Below are positions 8,719 to 18,352 of a stretch of DNA of 64,000 nucleotides, in pieces. Origin of the DNA: JAFDYH01 sp049840875 (GTDB lineage: Bacteria; Bacteroidota; Bacteroidia; Chitinophagales; Chitinophagaceae); the NCBI GenBank assembly GCA_049840875.1, contig JASGJE010000008.1:83466-147465 (forward strand), given 5' to 3'. The notes beneath the pieces are model-generated. The model was given only the letters and a program-made list of their open reading frames with translations, ran no database searches and was not told the DNA's origin. The translations under genes were made by a program, and so were the position numbers. Position 1 is the first letter of the stretch, and each line of letters starts with the position of its first letter.

Positions 8719-9029
8719 AAAGGGCGGGAAGGTTCCAACCTTATTGTATTTTATATTAGAACCTCTCCAACCCTGACAATTTTATCCTCAATGCAAGAAT
8801 GGAATATTGTCAGCTAATATTATCCACTCATAAAGGATCAAGAATTACCACCTATAACTCAATTGTGGCGTTGACAATAATATATCATTCTTATAAAATC
8901 TTATTTGCTTGTAAACCGAAGAACCCAGTATAAAAGTCTTTCTCATGTCATATCTCAGGTTAGGGTTCAAGTAGTATCCGTGCCCTTATGAATTTCATCC
9001 CGCTTTTTTAGAACGTTAATATAACTGAA

Positions 9030-10328
9030 ATGAAAAAATTACTCATTTTCATAGTGGGCATCGTATTGCCCATACTTTATAGCAATGCACAATCTACGAT
9101 CAGGCCACTAAAGATAGGCGAAAAGGTTCCTGACGTAGTACTTAGTAATACTTACAACTCTGCTCTAGTTGATCTAAGATTATCATTTTTCCAAAATAAA
9201 ATTATCATACTGGATTTTTGGTCATCGTGGTGTGGAAACTGCATAAAATTGTTTACTCACTTGGATTCGCTACAACGAAAATTTGGATCTAACCTGCAAA
9301 TAATTTTGGTGAACAGCAGAAGCAAAGAATCGAATGACGATGAGAAAAAGATAAAAAAAATTATTACTAGTCTTGAAAAGAGAACCGGTCAATCCATATC
9401 CTTACCGGTAGTTTACAATTGCGATTCACTTGATTTGTATTTTCCTAACAAATATATACCCCACGAGGTTTGGCTTGATGAAAATAAAAAAGTGATCGCT
9501 ATTACTTCCTGGATGGAGGTAACTGAGCAAAACATTTCAGCATTGCTCAACAATCAACCGGTTTCTCTTCACACTAAAGAAGATGTTTTAGATTATAATA
9601 AGGATAAACCTCTCTTTGTTGATAACAATGGAGGCAATGGCGATGATTTTACTGGTCGTTCAATTGTTACAGGTTACAAAGAAGGAATTTTTGGAATAGT
9701 TGTTAGAAACTCCCAGCAGGATGAACAAAAAGTTACCGGGCTTTCATTTCTAAATAATCCTAAGCTGACAATGCTCGAAACAGCTTACACCGGTACCGGT
9801 AAACTTGATTTTGCAAAAAACAGGTGGCTATATAATGTTAAAGATCGTAAACAATTCGATGAACACACTGACTCATCTTTTTACTCTTATCTGTATTGCT
9901 ATGATATTTCGATTCCCCCAACTTCGATGGAAAACTTAAGAAAATATATAAGGGAAGATTTAAAAAGATTTTTTAACCTGACAGCACATGTTGAAAAAAG
10001 AAATCTGTCTTGTTATATTTTGAAGCATTTACAAGGAAAGAAAATAATTTCTTCCAAGAAAAACAAAGAAGATGTAGAATACCAGGATGGCAGCTTAAAA
10101 AAATATCTCCACTTCTACCCTTTTTCGGAAATCGTAAAATTCTTCGACTTACGTCTCGATAAGCCGTTGCTAAATGAAACTACACTACCGCAAACTCTCC
10201 AATTAGATATTGAACTGCCAAATAACCTAACTGATCAACAAGGATTGCTTCAATCCTTAAAAAATGCAGGTTTTGAAATCGGATTAGAAAACAGGAGGAT
10301 CGATGTAGTTATTATTTCCGACAGATAG
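9030..10328 (+). CDS. TlpA-like thioredoxin-fold protein
   Basis: The 432-residue protein starts with a signal peptide (LLIFIVGIVLPILYSNAQS). A TlpA/redoxin domain follows (about residues 25-170) with the redox motif WSSWCGNC near 65-71 and a DFW lead-in. The C-terminal 250 residues are not thioredoxin; the end (NLTDQQGLLQSLKNAGF then VVIISD) resembles the soil-associated TIGR03435 type domain, which is a tentative match. It probably acts in the periplasm on disulfides. It is separated by 59 bases from SusC and likely shares its operon; such TlpA-SusC-SusD arrangements are common in Chitinophagaceae. Confidence 0.85.
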   Translation: MKKLLIFIVGIVLPILYSNAQSTIRPLKIGEKVPDVVLSNTYNSALVDLRLSFFQNKIIILDFWSSWCGNCIKLFTHLDSLQRKFGSNLQIILVNSRSKESNDDEKKIKKIITSLEKRTGQSISLPVVYNCDSLDLYFPNKYIPHEVWLDENKKVIAITSWMEVTEQNISALLNNQPVSLHTKEDVLDYNKDKPLFVDNNGGNGDDFTGRSIVTGYKEGIFGIVVRNSQQDEQKVTGLSFLNNPKLTMLETAYTGTGKLDFAKNRWLYNVKDRKQFDEHTDSSFYSYLYCYDISIPPTSMENLRKYIREDLKRFFNLTAHVEKRNLSCYILKHLQGKKIISSKKNKEDVEYQDGSLKKYLHFYPFSEIVKFFDLRLDKPLLNETTLPQTLQLDIELPNNLTDQQGLLQSLKNAGFEIGLENRRIDVVIISDR

Positions 10329-10387
10329 CTTTTATTACATCTTTCATTCAATCATTCATCGCATTCCTAATCCTCAAAAACGCTTTT

Positions 10388-13300
10388 ATGAATTTTTCAA
10401 AACAACTTAGCATAAGTACAGCACTTAAATATTTCAACATACTAATACTTTGCTTACTTCTAAACATAGCTGGTTTCGCGCAGAAAAAAATAAATATAAA
10501 AGGTCAACTCAAAGAGGAAAGCGGCGAACCCATACTAGCAACGATAAATATAAAAGGAACCACGATAACGGTAACAAGTAGTCCAGAAGGATTATTTATT
10601 ATTAAAAATGTATTACCAGATGCCGTTCTATTAATAAGCGGTGTTAACATAGAGCCACTTGAAATAAAATTAAACGGGAAAAATGATATCGGTATAATCT
10701 CGGTAAAAACAAAAATTAAAGAAGGCGAAAATGTCATTGTGGAGGCGAGCACGGGTTATCAACGCATTCGGCCTAATGAAATCAATGGATCAGTGGCGGT
10801 TGTTGACAACTCGGCTTTTAATCGGCAAACGGGCACCAGTATTCTAAAACGGCTAGAGGGCACTGTCAGCGGGCTTTTGTTTGATAATAACAAGCTTGTC
10901 AAAGGACAAATTAAAAACGATAATATAACTATACGAGGATTAAGCACCATTAATGGTTCAACGGCTGTATTGACTGTCTTAGACGGATTTATCTACGAGG
11001 GCGACATAAATAATATCAATCCAAACGATGTAGAAAATATCACATTGTTAAAAGACGCAGCCGCAACTTCCATTTGGGGCGCTAGGGCGAGTAACGGGGT
11101 TATAGTCATTACGACAAAAAAAGGAAAATTTAACCAGGCATTGCAAGTCAGCCTAAATATAAATACAATTATCAACCAGAAACCTGATCTGTACTACTTG
11201 CCGCAGATGAAATCTTCCGATTACATAAATGTGGAACAGTTCCTGTTTAACCAAGGTTTTTTTGACAGTCGTATCAATCGGGGTTATATCGCCCTCACAC
11301 CTGCAGTAGAAATATTTTTGAGTAAAAGAAACGGTTTGATAACTGCGAATGATTCCGCGACACAAATAGAAGCTTTAAAAGCAATTGATACAAGAGATCA
11401 ATATAACAAGTATGTATACCAAAACGCCGTAACTCAACAATATTCGGTTAATCTACGAGGTGGCAGTAACATTAACGCGTATACGTTTTCTGCGAATTAT
11501 GATAAAATTGCCGGCGAAACACGCAATGAATCGCGAAAGATCAATTTAAAAGTAGAAAACGATTTCCGGCCATTTGCAAATTTCCAGGTTAATACCTCTG
11601 TTTACTATACAAATGGTAAATCATTATCCGGTCTACCTGCATATAACAGTTTGCTAGTTAATAACAGACAGATTCCTTATCTTAAACTGGCAGATGATAA
11701 TAACAATCCCCTACCAGTATCGCTTAATTTACGAAATAGCTATACGGACACAGCAGGAATTGGCAAGTTATTAAATTGGAAATTTTATCCACTCGAAAAT
11801 TATAAGCATGATGCAACAACCATCAATACTCAAGAAATCTATTCAATTTTAAATCTGCAATACAGATTCTTAAAGTATTTTGACTTCAACATAAGTTACC
11901 AATACCAAAAACAAACCACAGAAACATTACACTTAAGCGACGCCGAAAGTTTTTCAGCCCGTAACAGCATTAATTTATATAGTCAACTGAATCGCGAAAC
12001 AGGAGCAGTAACGTATATCGTTCCTCTCGGAGGCAAGTTAAATACAGATCACTCTACAGTTGAATCACAAACAACAAGAAGTCAATTAAATTTTTTAAAA
12101 GCAGGAGGCTTACATTCTATTTCCGCAATTCTTGGTGCGGAAATGAGACAATCAAAATCATACACTGACAATAATACAGTCTTTGGGTACAACAGTGATC
12201 CATTAACCTATTCTGTTGTTGATTTTGTAAACCCCTATCCTCTTTTCACAAATGGCAATTATAGTTATATACCCGGAGCACCATACTTTTTAAACTCAGT
12301 TAATAGATTTATATCTGCGTATGCGAACGCTTCCTACAGTTATAAAAACCGTTATAGTTTTTCAGCAAGTGGCCGAGAGGATGGTTCGAATATTTTCGGG
12401 CTTTCCTCCAATGACAAATGGAGACCGCTGTGGTCAATTGGAGCAAGTTGGAAAATTTTAAATGAACCATTCATTAAATCAAGTTTATTTTCTTTTCTAA
12501 GACTGCGTACAACTTACGGGTTTAGTGGCAACGTTGATCTCAGCAGGTCTGCAGAAGCTGTAGCAGGCTACTTAGGAGGGGCTCCGGTTACAAGTTTTTC
12601 TTATGCAAGAATTTTCACCTTAAACAATCCAGGACTTCGCTGGGAAAAGACAGGGATGTATAATATTGGAATTGATTTCTCGACAAAAGGTGAAGTTCTA
12701 AGCGGCTCTGTTGACTACTATCACAAAAAATCTACTGATCTATATGGCCCCACGCCTTATGATTATACAACATGGGGGCTAGTACCAGTGATCACAAAAA
12801 ATGTTGCTGCAATGGAAGGAAAGGGTATTGATCTGACAGTCAACATCAAAACCATCAACCGAAAGCTTCAATGGAATACAATATTCATCTTTAATTATAA
12901 TACTGACAAAACAACCAGGTATGAAGACGATGCCGCGAAGAGCATCAATTCGAAACTTGGAGACGGGTCAGGAATTGTTGCAGAAATCGGCAAGCCTCTT
13001 TATGCAATCTCAGCTTATAAATGGGGAGGTCTGGATCGCGAAGGTAATCCGCAAGGCTATGTTAATGGTGAAAAAAGTATTGATTATAATGCCATTTTCA
13101 ATGAAGGTTATACTAAAGGAGTAGATGGCAATATCCGTTATATAGGTCGTTCAACAGCGCCAGCATTTGGCTCAATCATTAATACTTTTGCATGGAAAAA
13201 CTTCACATTAAGCGCAAGCATCCTTTATAAGTTTGGTTATTATTTCCAAAAAACGTCCATAGTTTATAGTTCTTTAGTTAGCAATGGCATTGGTCATAGC

Positions 13301-13636
13301 GATTACGCTAAGAGATGGCAAAAGCCAGGAGATGAACTCATAACGAATGTGCCTTCTTTTGTTTATCCAAATGATGAAAACCGGGATAATTTTTATCAAC
13401 TCACTGAAGCAACAATTTTAAAAGCAGGTCACGCCCGACTGCAATATGTTAATCTGGCATATGGGCTTTCTAGGTCAAAAAATAAGAAACTACTTTTTTC
13501 CTCCATGCAGTTTTATATAAATGCAGCCAATCTTGGTTTGATATGGAAAGCAAATAAAGAAGGGCTTGATCCCGAATATCCAGCTGCTTTAAGACCTGAG
13601 CGGACAATAACCTTTGGCGTAAGATTCGATTTATAG
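10388..13636 (+). CDS. SusC/RagA-family TonB-linked outer-membrane protein
   Basis: A 1082-residue outer-membrane transporter with a signal peptide ending near GFAQKK, an N-terminal carboxypeptidase-regulatory-like domain (INIKGQLKEESGEPI), a plug domain with the SusC signature (ITIRGLSTINGS, VLDGFIYEGDINNINPNDVE, LLKDAAATSIWGARASNGVI) and a beta-barrel ending in ITFGVRFDL with a C-terminal aromatic-rich strand. It takes up a substrate across the outer membrane with TonB energy, together with the SusD lipoprotein encoded 47 bases downstream. The substrate cannot be read from the sequence; there is no glycosidase next to it, so peptide or siderophore-like cargo is as possible as glycan. Confidence 0.95.
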   Translation: MNFSKQLSISTALKYFNILILCLLLNIAGFAQKKINIKGQLKEESGEPILATINIKGTTITVTSSPEGLFIIKNVLPDAVLLISGVNIEPLEIKLNGKNDIGIISVKTKIKEGENVIVEASTGYQRIRPNEINGSVAVVDNSAFNRQTGTSILKRLEGTVSGLLFDNNKLVKGQIKNDNITIRGLSTINGSTAVLTVLDGFIYEGDINNINPNDVENITLLKDAAATSIWGARASNGVIVITTKKGKFNQALQVSLNINTIINQKPDLYYLPQMKSSDYINVEQFLFNQGFFDSRINRGYIALTPAVEIFLSKRNGLITANDSATQIEALKAIDTRDQYNKYVYQNAVTQQYSVNLRGGSNINAYTFSANYDKIAGETRNESRKINLKVENDFRPFANFQVNTSVYYTNGKSLSGLPAYNSLLVNNRQIPYLKLADDNNNPLPVSLNLRNSYTDTAGIGKLLNWKFYPLENYKHDATTINTQEIYSILNLQYRFLKYFDFNISYQYQKQTTETLHLSDAESFSARNSINLYSQLNRETGAVTYIVPLGGKLNTDHSTVESQTTRSQLNFLKAGGLHSISAILGAEMRQSKSYTDNNTVFGYNSDPLTYSVVDFVNPYPLFTNGNYSYIPGAPYFLNSVNRFISAYANASYSYKNRYSFSASGREDGSNIFGLSSNDKWRPLWSIGASWKILNEPFIKSSLFSFLRLRTTYGFSGNVDLSRSAEAVAGYLGGAPVTSFSYARIFTLNNPGLRWEKTGMYNIGIDFSTKGEVLSGSVDYYHKKSTDLYGPTPYDYTTWGLVPVITKNVAAMEGKGIDLTVNIKTINRKLQWNTIFIFNYNTDKTTRYEDDAAKSINSKLGDGSGIVAEIGKPLYAISAYKWGGLDREGNPQGYVNGEKSIDYNAIFNEGYTKGVDGNIRYIGRSTAPAFGSIINTFAWKNFTLSASILYKFGYYFQKTSIVYSSLVSNGIGHSDYAKRWQKPGDELITNVPSFVYPNDENRDNFYQLTEATILKAGHARLQYVNLAYGLSRSKNKKLLFSSMQFYINAANLGLIWKANKEGLDPEYPAALRPERTITFGVRFDL

Positions 13637-13683
13637 TAAAAGCTACGCACAAGATTCGATTTTAATAATTACAAATTTGAAAA

Positions 13684-15042
13684 ATGAAAAAATTTAGGCT
13701 ATACATAACTGTGATTTTAATAATCACTACCATTTCCTTACAATCCTGTAAAAAATATCTTGATGAAAAGTCGGATAAAACACTTGTCGTTCCTCAAACG
13801 GCGGATGACCTTCAAGCGCTTTTGGACGACAATTATACAATGAACTCCCAGACGCCTGGTTTTGGAGAAACTTCTTCTGACGATTACTTTGTGCAAACAG
13901 GTGATTATAATTCTTTCTCGGAATTTGACCAGCAAGCTTATACGTGGCGTCTTACAAGGTATAATTATGGCAATGACTGGAATTACGCGTACAACGCAAT
14001 ATTCAATGCAAATTACGCTCTTGCACATATCGACGAAATAAAAAGAAAGACCGCTGACGAATTGATATTTAATAATGTTAAAGGCTCTGCATTATTTTTT
14101 CGTGGCTATTACTTTTTAAGTCTTTGCTGGGAATATGCAAAAGCATATGACGAAAATTCTTCTTCGAAAGATTTAGGAATTATACTTCGCCTTGGCGACG
14201 ACTTTAACGTTCCCTCGGTTCGATCTTCGGTCGCCCAGTCATATAAGCAAGTAATAAACGATTTAATGGAATCGTTATCGTGGCTTCCGGTAAATTCACA
14301 ACATCCAATGCGTCCTTCTAAACTCGCTGCGTATGCAACTTTATCCAGAACTTATTTATCCATGCGTAAATATGACAGCGCGTTTAAATACGCCGATCTT
14401 GCTTTAGGAATTAACAATGAATTACTTGACTACAATGCCCAGGATGTTAACCTCGAATCGGACATACCCTTTTTTCCCTTCAATAAAGAGATAATATTTT
14501 ATACAACAGAGTCGGGAGATTATACACCCAAACTAAGCCCCTATGCTTTTATTGACACAACATTATATTCTTTATATGATAGTAACGATATCCGTAAATC
14601 AATATTTTTCTATCAAAACGGAAGCTATGTGAACTTTAAAGGAAGCTATTCGGCATCGACATCCCCGCTTTTCAGTGGCATTGCAACAGATGAAGTATTA
14701 ATCACAAGGGCAGAATCTAATGCCAGGCTGGGAAAAATAGATGAAGCTGTAAATGATTTGAATACATTGCTCATTAAGAGATGGAGAACAGGAACATTTA
14801 CACCAATTGTAACAGGTAGCCCGGAAGACATTCTAAAAATAATTCTTATCGAAAGAAGAAAGGAACTCTTAATGAGAGGACTTCGCTGGATAGATATAAA
14901 ACGCTTAAATAAAGAGGGAGCATCCATAATTCCTACTAGAATAGTGGGCGCAGATAATTATCATCTTGCTCCAAATGAAAACAGGTATGCCTTGCCGTTA
15001 CCTGATGATATTATTAAACTTACAGGTGTATCCCAGAATTAA
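13684..15042 (+). CDS. RagB/SusD-family outer-membrane lipoprotein
   Basis: The 452-residue product has a lipoprotein signal (TISLQSCKKYLDEK, lipid-modified cysteine near residue 20). The SusD-like helical fold is supported by the N-terminal region with NDWNYAYNAIFNANYAL and FFRGYYFLSLCWEYAKAY, and by the C-terminal block ITRAESNARLGKIDEAVNDL, RRKELLMRGLRWIDIKRLN and YALPLPDDII, all SusD hallmarks. It caps the SusC barrel and captures the substrate. At 452 residues it is shorter than many glycan SusD proteins. A strong hairpin terminator overlaps the stop codon. Confidence 0.95.
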   Translation: MKKFRLYITVILIITTISLQSCKKYLDEKSDKTLVVPQTADDLQALLDDNYTMNSQTPGFGETSSDDYFVQTGDYNSFSEFDQQAYTWRLTRYNYGNDWNYAYNAIFNANYALAHIDEIKRKTADELIFNNVKGSALFFRGYYFLSLCWEYAKAYDENSSSKDLGIILRLGDDFNVPSVRSSVAQSYKQVINDLMESLSWLPVNSQHPMRPSKLAAYATLSRTYLSMRKYDSAFKYADLALGINNELLDYNAQDVNLESDIPFFPFNKEIIFYTTESGDYTPKLSPYAFIDTTLYSLYDSNDIRKSIFFYQNGSYVNFKGSYSASTSPLFSGIATDEVLITRAESNARLGKIDEAVNDLNTLLIKRWRTGTFTPIVTGSPEDILKIILIERRKELLMRGLRWIDIKRLNKEGASIIPTRIVGADNYHLAPNENRYALPLPDDIIKLTGVSQN

Positions 15043-15077
15043 AAGCAGGCTAACCCTTGCCGGGGAGCCTGCTTTTT
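15041..15077 (+). terminator. Rho-independent terminator after susD-like gene
   Basis: AAAAGCAGGCT pairs with AGCCTGCTTTT around a 14-base loop, ending in a T run. It lies between convergent genes and, being flanked by A and T runs, could stop transcription from both sides. Confidence 0.85.
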
Positions 15078-15082
15078 CAAAG

Positions 15083-15457
15083 CTATGGTTTATCAGATAT
15101 ATTAGATATCGCGGATGATGAAGAAGGAACAAAATCTGTATTATTCGCTCCCTTAACCGCCGAAATACTAAGGACACTTCCTGTTGTATTGAGAACCTGT
15201 GTACCAGAACCATCGTCGTGCGTATAAGTAGCGAGCACATCCATTTGGCAGGCCTTGTTTAAAGGTGTGCCGCAACTTGTACTTGCGCCAGGTGACCAGT
15301 TATTGTTTTTTTGCACTTCGTTCTGGCTATAATTCGTAGAAGTATAATGGAAAGTATAACTGACAAGTGGTTTTAATCCTTTGCCAGGTTTTGTAAAAGC
15401 CACGGCACTAATTGCGATAATTGCCGATAGAATTCCAATACCGTATTTGCGAGTCAT
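15083..15457 (-). CDS. DUF6520-like small secreted protein
   Basis: A 124-residue protein with an N-terminal hydrophobic segment (YGIGILSAIIAISAVAFT) and a mature part rich in Ser, Thr and Asn with two cysteines (STSCGTPLNKAC) that could form a disulfide. It fits the DUF6520 type of short exported Bacteroidota proteins, whose function is unknown. It lies downstream of, and on the same strand as, the MauE-like gene, as such proteins commonly do, and converges on the SusD gene. Confidence 0.7.
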   Translation of the reverse strand: MTRKYGIGILSAIIAISAVAFTKPGKGLKPLVSYTFHYTSTNYSQNEVQKNNNWSPGASTSCGTPLNKACQMDVLATYTHDDGSGTQVLNTTGSVLSISAVKGANNTDFVPSSSSAISNISDKP

Positions 15458-15565
15458 AATTATTAATGCTTTTATAATTTAAAAAGCAATAAAAACTTTA
15501 GGTTTAAAATGGGGATTACTGCTACATTGTCTTTACGACAATGTTTTAGGTTACTTAATGATTGC

Positions 15566-16042
15566 TTACTCTCTTACATAGGTTTTCAGCTTACTTCCTG
15601 TTTGTTGCAACAATAGTTTATTATATAGCTCAGAAATAATAGCCAGCATTACAAGGACGATGCAAGCGGAATTAAATAAAATATGTTGTTTCCAGGACAT
15701 TTTGCTAATCACTCCCCCACAAGTACAGGGAAGATGGTTAGCATGAAAAACAACTATATACAATAAATAAAAAGTAAATAGAAATAAAAGAACTAGGGAA
15801 GCAAACATTCCCACTAAACGCGTACGTGAAACAAATAATAGGATAGTTACTATTACTTCGGACAATGGAATCAGCCAAGCTAATAAAACAGCGGTTGAAC
15901 TTATTAGAGGCGAAACCGTAAGGTTGGCTTTAAAAGAATTAAAAGTAAAAAACTTACTCAGGGCGGTGTATAAAAAAAGAATAATAAGAAAACCGCAAAC
16001 CAGATCAGTAAACAATGGTTTTTTCATTGTAGGTAGTTTCAT
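15566..16042 (-). CDS. MauE/DoxX-like membrane protein
   Basis: The 158-residue product has four predicted membrane spans (for example LVCGFLIILFLYTALSKFF, VLLAWLIPLSEVIVTILLFV, LVLLFLFTFYLLYIVVF, FNSACIVLVMLAIISELY) and a CTCGG motif near residue 110 between spans three and four. This matches the MauE/DoxX family, proposed to help disulfide or redox maturation of exported proteins. The neighbouring TlpA-like protein and cysteine-bearing DUF6520 protein fit a shared redox role, which is inference. An internal Met at residue 6 is an alternative start. Confidence 0.8.
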   Translation of the reverse strand: MKLPTMKKPLFTDLVCGFLIILFLYTALSKFFTFNSFKANLTVSPLISSTAVLLAWLIPLSEVIVTILLFVSRTRLVGMFASLVLLFLFTFYLLYIVVFHANHLPCTCGGVISKMSWKQHILFNSACIVLVMLAIISELYNKLLLQQTGSKLKTYVRE

Positions 16043-16164
16043 GTCATATCGAAGTAAAGGTCTGTACAGCCTATCGAATAAAAATTGTCATTTTATGCAT
16101 TTTTAAATTGACAATACGAGTTGATAAATAATTCGGTAAAATATGTTTCGTGGGATTTTGATAG

Positions 16165-17190
16165 TCATAAGTTGAGCTTTTTATACTTGGCAGGCGGATA
16201 TCCAGTGTTCTTTTTAAATATCCTGATGAAATTTGCTGTGTCAGAAAACCCAGCTAGGATAGCAATCTCAAAAATTTTCAGATTTCCAATTTGCAATAGC
16301 TTAATAGATCGCCGGATTCGCTCATCATTTATGAATTGCGGAACAGTCTTGCCTGTTAGAATTTTAAATTCCTTCGTCAACGATTTTGTCGAGATAAGAA
16401 AGATTCGTGCAAGTTCATTAAGGCCTCCTAATTTAGCACTACCAACATTTTCTTCTATATACTTTTTACAAGCAATAGTTCTTTCAACGGCTGTCTCAAG
16501 GAATACTATTTCAGTTGAATTATTTTTTAACTGGTCAAAATATAAGCTAAGTATTTCCAAAATATACCGTCGCAATTCAAAATCCAGAGATGCCCCGGCA
16601 TTTCTAGTTCTTTTCATCTGGCTAATCATCCGGAATGCGGAATGAGGTAAGGGAAAACTCTTCAGCAACAGGCTCTCTTCGCTTTTGGTGGAAAGCCTGT
16701 TGAGAACTTCTCTCATACCATCATGCTCAACAGCCATACCACTTAAATAATAATGCGGAGGTATGATTATCAAAATAACAAATTCACCTTCGACAAAATT
16801 TATTTGATGGCTTCCTATTGGAAAGTAAAAAAAGTTAAATGATTTAGGGCGAGAAACTACGGTAGTTTCATCCGAGAATACTTGTTCAACATATCCTTTT
16901 AAAAAAAGTATTAATGCAGCACAGGACTGAAGAGTTTTTATTTCAATGCTGCTATGCACCTTTATTGAAAAACACCAAAGCTCAATCCAATAGTCATCAC
17001 GACACACTGCTTGTGTTAAAAAACTACCCATTGAGCAGGTAAAAGAGCATACATCTGCAAAAGGAATTTTATAAGCGAATTCCCCTAAAAGCTCGTTACT
17101 GATTTGAACATTTTCGCATACTCCCGGCGGGAAATAAATTTTCAAAGGAGGTTTCATTGCATAAAGGTTTAATGTTGAACGCAAGACCAT
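16165..17190 (-). CDS. AraC-family transcription regulator
   Basis: The C-terminal 100 residues of this 341-residue protein hold two helix-turn-helix motifs of the AraC type (LNELARIFLISTKSLTKEF and the second helix ending in GFSDTANFIRIFKKNTGYPP). The N-terminal 220 residues show no recognised sensor. It is transcribed toward the MauE-like and DUF6520 genes with 122 and 108-base gaps, so it may control them and the opposing TlpA-SusCD operon. An internal Met near residue 12 (MKPPLK) is an alternative start. Confidence 0.88.
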   Translation of the reverse strand: MVLRSTLNLYAMKPPLKIYFPPGVCENVQISNELLGEFAYKIPFADVCSFTCSMGSFLTQAVCRDDYWIELWCFSIKVHSSIEIKTLQSCAALILFLKGYVEQVFSDETTVVSRPKSFNFFYFPIGSHQINFVEGEFVILIIIPPHYYLSGMAVEHDGMREVLNRLSTKSEESLLLKSFPLPHSAFRMISQMKRTRNAGASLDFELRRYILEILSLYFDQLKNNSTEIVFLETAVERTIACKKYIEENVGSAKLGGLNELARIFLISTKSLTKEFKILTGKTVPQFINDERIRRSIKLLQIGNLKIFEIAILAGFSDTANFIRIFKKNTGYPPAKYKKLNL

Positions 17191-17516
17191 TCACTACTAA
17201 CCAATCCTTAACCTTTATCAGTATTCCTTATAGCATACTTAAGTACTCCACAAAACAAAAAACAAGTGCTAAAACAAAATTATAGCATAACATTCCCCGC
17301 AATCCTTGAATACAATGTCTTTTTACATTGACTATCGATCTGTTCACGTAAAATGTTTAAGCAAATACCGGCTCTACAGGATTAAAAGCACCGGCCACTA
17401 ACAAAAGGTTACATAGACTATAAACAGTTATGTGTAAAATCTCCAGTGTTTTTCATAGAAATTATACGAATTACCAGCAAAGCAAGTTTACTTTTTACCA
17501 TTAAAACCTTAACCCC
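17191..17516. other. Intergenic stretch at the left edge of the integrated element
   Basis: AT-rich sequence between the divergent AraC gene and the first small gene of the element. No open frame, and no copy of the tRNA-Pro sequence found at the right edge. The left junction of the element probably lies here, but I see no repeat that fixes it. Confidence 0.4.
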
Positions 17517-17735
17517 ATGTCAAAGACAACTACAAGAAAAAATCTGACCGTCAAGCCCTACAGCAAGCAGGAGCTTACTTTAATGTATAAAGTAAGTAAG
17601 AAAACAATGACCAGGTGGCTAAAACCGCATCTTTCAGTAATAGGTCGTAGAGAAGGTCGATATTACAATGTGAAGCAAATTGAAACCATCTTTACAATAC
17701 TAGGCATACCAGAATCACTCGACAGCGCCGCATGA
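17517..17735 (+). CDS. Small winged-HTH protein of the element
   Basis: A 72-residue basic protein with a MerR- or excisionase-like helix-turn-helix (YSKQELTLMYKVSKKTMTRW, then a wing near GRREGRYYNVKQI). It is the first gene of the element and resembles the next one, so the two probably arose by duplication. Likely an early regulator or recombination directionality factor; which of these cannot be told from sequence alone. Confidence 0.6.
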   Translation: MSKTTTRKNLTVKPYSKQELTLMYKVSKKTMTRWLKPHLSVIGRREGRYYNVKQIETIFTILGIPESLDSAA

Positions 17736-17900
17736 TAAAGTCAATTTGCCTTTCCGCGACATACTACTCATGATTTATGGTCATTCAATTACTAAATGAT
17801 ACCATATCGTTCCCAAATGAACTCAAAGTAGGACAGTGTCTCACTAGTGCCATTGTATGTTTGTATTCACAAAACTGGTAATAACCAAATTCAATTCCTG

Positions 17901-18134
17901 ATGGCAAAACATGTAAATAAAAAATATTTTGACGACAATGGAAATCTCATAATCAAACCCTACCGCATTATTGATCTTGCCACAATTTTTGATGTCAATA
18001 GGAAAACAATGTGCCGGTGGTTAAATAATTATCCAGAAGAACTTGGCAAAAAAATGGGTAACTATTTTTCAATAAAGCAGGTTGAATTTATGATTGGACA
18101 GTTTGGTCTTCCCAAAAAAATATTTAACGCTTGA
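17901..18134 (+). CDS. Second small winged-HTH protein of the element
   Basis: A 77-residue paralogue of the preceding protein: IIKPYRIIDLATIFDVNRKTM corresponds to VKPYSKQELTLMYKVSKKTM, and both end with a NYFSIKQVE or YYNVKQIE wing followed by a leucine-rich helix. I chose the ATG at 17901 (MAKHVNK) because homology to the paralogue begins just after it; the frame is open further upstream. The protein is likely a DNA-binding regulator or excisionase-like factor. Confidence 0.55.
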   Translation: MAKHVNKKYFDDNGNLIIKPYRIIDLATIFDVNRKTMCRWLNNYPEELGKKMGNYFSIKQVEFMIGQFGLPKKIFNA

Positions 18135-18166
18135 TATTTTTTACAAATCAATAACATCAATAACCT

Positions 18167-18352
18167 ATGGAAAAACATTCATCACCTGAGAACCCAACTT
18201 TCAGCAACGTATTTCTTACTGGAACTATATTACTCGCTAACCTGGACTTCTCTGGTCTCATTGATTATGCCTTGAAAGCAATGATCGGAGGAGCGATCTG
18301 GCTGGGTTACAAATGGACTTCGGATTTTATTGAAAGAAAAAGAAAGCATTGA
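18167..18352 (+). CDS. Small membrane protein of the element
   Basis: A 61-residue protein with one or two hydrophobic stretches (NVFLTGTILLANLDF and IDYALKAMIGGAIWLGYKW) and a basic C-terminus (ERKRKH). Its stop overlaps the start of the next gene by four bases. Candidate virion membrane or assembly protein by context; no family recognised. Confidence 0.55.
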   Translation: MEKHSSPENPTFSNVFLTGTILLANLDFSGLIDYALKAMIGGAIWLGYKWTSDFIERKRKH

